Source: an uncultured bacterium
GTDB lineage: Bacteria; Bacillota_I; Bacilli_A; RFN20; CAG-826
NCBI GenBank assembly: GCA_949285455.1
Contig: CASDXP010000011.1
Span: 1-32,968 of the forward strand
Direction: 5' to 3'
DNA length: 32,968 nucleotides
Shown here one piece after another: positions 31,352 through 32,968 of the stretch (positions within the stretch are counted from its first letter, which is position 1; each line of letters opens with the position of its first letter). A program made the position numbers and the translations under genes. Under the pieces are notes generated by a model that saw only the letters and a list, made by a program, of their open reading frames with translations, was not told where the DNA came from and searched no databases.

Positions 31352-32968
31352 TTAGGCAGCAGCAACGTATAGACGAATAGCAGCGACGTAGCCACGGTTC
31401 GTGACCACTAATGATAAATCGGTCGTTGCATCTAAATTCCAGCCTAAGGTGCTAAATTCTTCAGCGGTTAACGTAGTTGTACCTGCTGTTTTAGCAGCTG
31501 GACCATCTCGTGCGACGCCATTTATAGCAAATGTATCTTTAGCACTATCGTTCCATTTCACGCAATCGATTTCGACGCGAACAATTTCACGACTTAATGT
31601 GACATCAATTTTGCCTTGGGCAGAGCCGGTTCCAAATTTCAAATAACCAGTTGATCCTTGACTATGATAACCACCTGCACCACCAGAATACACTTTTGCG
31701 GTGTTTGTAACCGTTACTATTAATCCTGGATCATTGATGGTAGTTGCACTATCTATCAATACTTGTTGTAGAGTGGTTGCATCCATCTCTTGAGAAGTCG
31801 CAAGAGAAGAAAAATCCATTTCTACGAGAAGTTCGGACGCAACTGCAGCAGTTACTGTAAGATGAATGGTATCAGTAACAGTTGCGACGACTGTGGAAGT
31901 AACGGTAATGTCAACTTCGCCAGCAGCGACTGCGGTCACTAAACCAGTCTCGCTAACGGTAGCAATTTCATCGTTGCTAGAAGTCCAAGTCACATCATTA
32001 ACGCATGGAGATGGAGTCCAAGCAAGATTAAGTTGTAAGGTATTACCTTGCATTAGGGAAGTTTCAGTATTGGTAATTTCAACCGCAGTTGGATTTGGTA
32101 AATCACCTTCCACTAAATCAGTGAGAACGATTGATGCATAGTTATAATAACCAATGAAATAACCTGTGACAGTATAAGGCATACCAGTTTCAATTTGATA
32201 TGCACTAGAATCTAAGTAAACTGGTTCGATAGTAGTGTCAGAACCAGCAATGTTTAATGTATCATAATTGCCAGACTTACCAGCCACAGCTTCCCAAGTG
32301 TATTCTTTAACATCTTTAGTTGTGAATGCATCAGCAGTTTTCCAAGAATCGGCAATTTCAGCTGTTAATGGAGTTGGTTCTGGAATAACGATATTATGGG
32401 TTTCGCTAAGTTTAGTTACACTTGCAGGAGTTGATGCATCGTACTCCATTTGAAGAGCACCGTTATATGAATTTACACTTCCGGTTGCTTCAACATAATC
32501 GCCAATTGCGAACCCACTGACAAGATTTCTATCGTAGATATAAAGCGAGTCATCACCATCGGAAATGACAAGAGCGCTTCTATTCTTAGCGACCACTAAT
32601 CCTCTAACGGTATAAACTTGATTAGCAGTTGTAACTTGGCTAATGTCATAATTACTTGGTGTTGGTGGAACATCTCCTCCGCCTTCACCTTCGTGAGAAA
32701 CGTAGAGCATATTCACGACGTTTTGACCAGATGAATTGGTTCTTGTGTAGTTTACGTAACCAGTAACAGTATAATCACCAGTTTCTAATTGGACTGAACT
32801 TGGCATACCGAGTTCGATAGTTTTGGTAGCACCATCGACGTTAGCGGTATATTCGTATTCACTATGTTCAGAATCATATGTTGCAGTGACATGAGCGTCA
32901 ACAGTAACTAAGATTGCTCTTGCTTGGTTAGTGTAAGCATCGACTGCAGCACCATCCCAAACGACTGG
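31352..32968 (-). CDS. Partial surface protein with OB-like and Ig-like (BIG2) domains
   Basis: The frame is open through the right edge, so the N-terminus (and any signal peptide or lipobox) lies outside; the ATG at 32806 is internal. At least 538 residues are visible. Several segments look like small OB-fold domains: VYTVRGLVVAKN ... LVISDGDDSLYIYD ... GFAIGDYVEATGSV, and similar pieces before and after. A bacterial Ig-like BIG2 domain follows (VTWTSSNDEIATVSETGLVTAVAAGEVDITVT). The last 150 residues form a beta-rich domain ending AIRLYVAAA, with no LPXTG or transmembrane anchor. The protein is probably exported and lipid-anchored at its missing N-terminus. Its function is unknown; the OB segments resemble those of the lipoprotein at 141-2370. 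Confidence 0.85.
   Translation of the reverse strand, partial: PVVWDGAAVDAYTNQARAILVTVDAHVTATYDSEHSEYEYTANVDGATKTIELGMPSSVQLETGDYTVTGYVNYTRTNSSGQNVVNMLYVSHEGEGGGDVPPTPSNYDISQVTTANQVYTVRGLVVAKNRSALVISDGDDSLYIYDRNLVSGFAIGDYVEATGSVNSYNGALQMEYDASTPASVTKLSETHNIVIPEPTPLTAEIADSWKTADAFTTKDVKEYTWEAVAGKSGNYDTLNIAGSDTTIEPVYLDSSAYQIETGMPYTVTGYFIGYYNYASIVLTDLVEGDLPNPTAVEITNTETSLMQGNTLQLNLAWTPSPCVNDVTWTSSNDEIATVSETGLVTAVAAGEVDITVTSTVVATVTDTIHLTVTAAVASELLVEMDFSSLATSQEMDATTLQQVLIDSATTINDPGLIVTVTNTAKVYSGGAGGYHSQGSTGYLKFGTGSAQGKIDVTLSREIVRVEIDCVKWNDSAKDTFAINGVARDGPAAKTAGTTTLTAEEFSTLGWNLDATTDLSLVVTNRGYVAAIRLYVAAA

Overview
The window is about 33 kb of low-GC chromosomal DNA dominated by housekeeping genes. TGA is used as a stop codon (for example at the ends of asp23, nusB and yqeH) and Trp is TGG, so the code is standard, not the Mycoplasma code. 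Gene order is strongly Bacillota-like: plsY next to parE-parC; yqeG-yqeH-yhbY-nadD-yqeK; relA-hisS-aspS; asp23-nusB-xseA-xseB-dxs. Fused NadD-YqeK, a Mollicutes-like EF-P loop and serine/cysteine lipoproteins carrying InlB-type and OB-fold-like domains suggest an uncultured, host-associated Bacilli lineage near the Mollicutes (RF39/Erysipelotrichia-like). That placement is inference. No tRNA, rRNA, CRISPR array, insertion sequence or prophage was seen, and no gene-free stretch exceeds about 300 bases.

Layout. 141-2370: a surface lipoprotein whose signal peptide is out of frame with its body by one base at a T7 tract. 2520-4231 (+): ribosomal protein L33, a metallo-beta-lactamase-fold hydrolase, EF-P with an unusual tip loop, and a UPF0154 membrane protein. 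4477-5187 (-): PlsY. 5293-9910 (+): topoisomerase IV (ParE, ParC). 10074-13119 (+): a ribosome-assembly and NAD cluster (YqeG, YqeH, YhbY, NadD-YqeK). 13361-13933 (-): a MazF/PemK-like protein without an adjacent antitoxin. 14004-16966 (-): phosphopentomutase with an ABC binding lipoprotein and permease but no ATPase. 17039-19109 (-): XerD and DNA polymerase IV. 19176-31245 (-): a long co-directional series running Rel, HisRS, AspRS, transketolase, Asp23, a membrane protein, NusB, XseA, XseB and DXS. 31352 to the right edge (-): a partial surface protein with OB-like and Ig-like domains.

How the genes work together. The core functions are translation (L33, EF-P, HisRS, AspRS, YqeH, YhbY), chromosome handling (Topo IV, XerD, Pol IV, Exo VII), central and isoprenoid carbon metabolism (transketolase and DXS, both thiamine-diphosphate enzymes; DeoB), lipid synthesis (PlsY) and the stringent response (Rel). 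The two edge genes are the accessory, surface-exposed part.

The points most worth following are: promoters of rel, dinB and possibly yqeG that lie exactly six bases before the ATG with no Shine-Dalgarno, predicting leaderless mRNAs; a His/Cys-rich tail on HisRS; a sliding-clamp-like QLSIF motif at the very end of ParC; an EF-P with Met at the usually modified Lys; and a homopolymer that may switch a lipoprotein on and off. I did not find a clearly new multi-gene defence or mobile system here.
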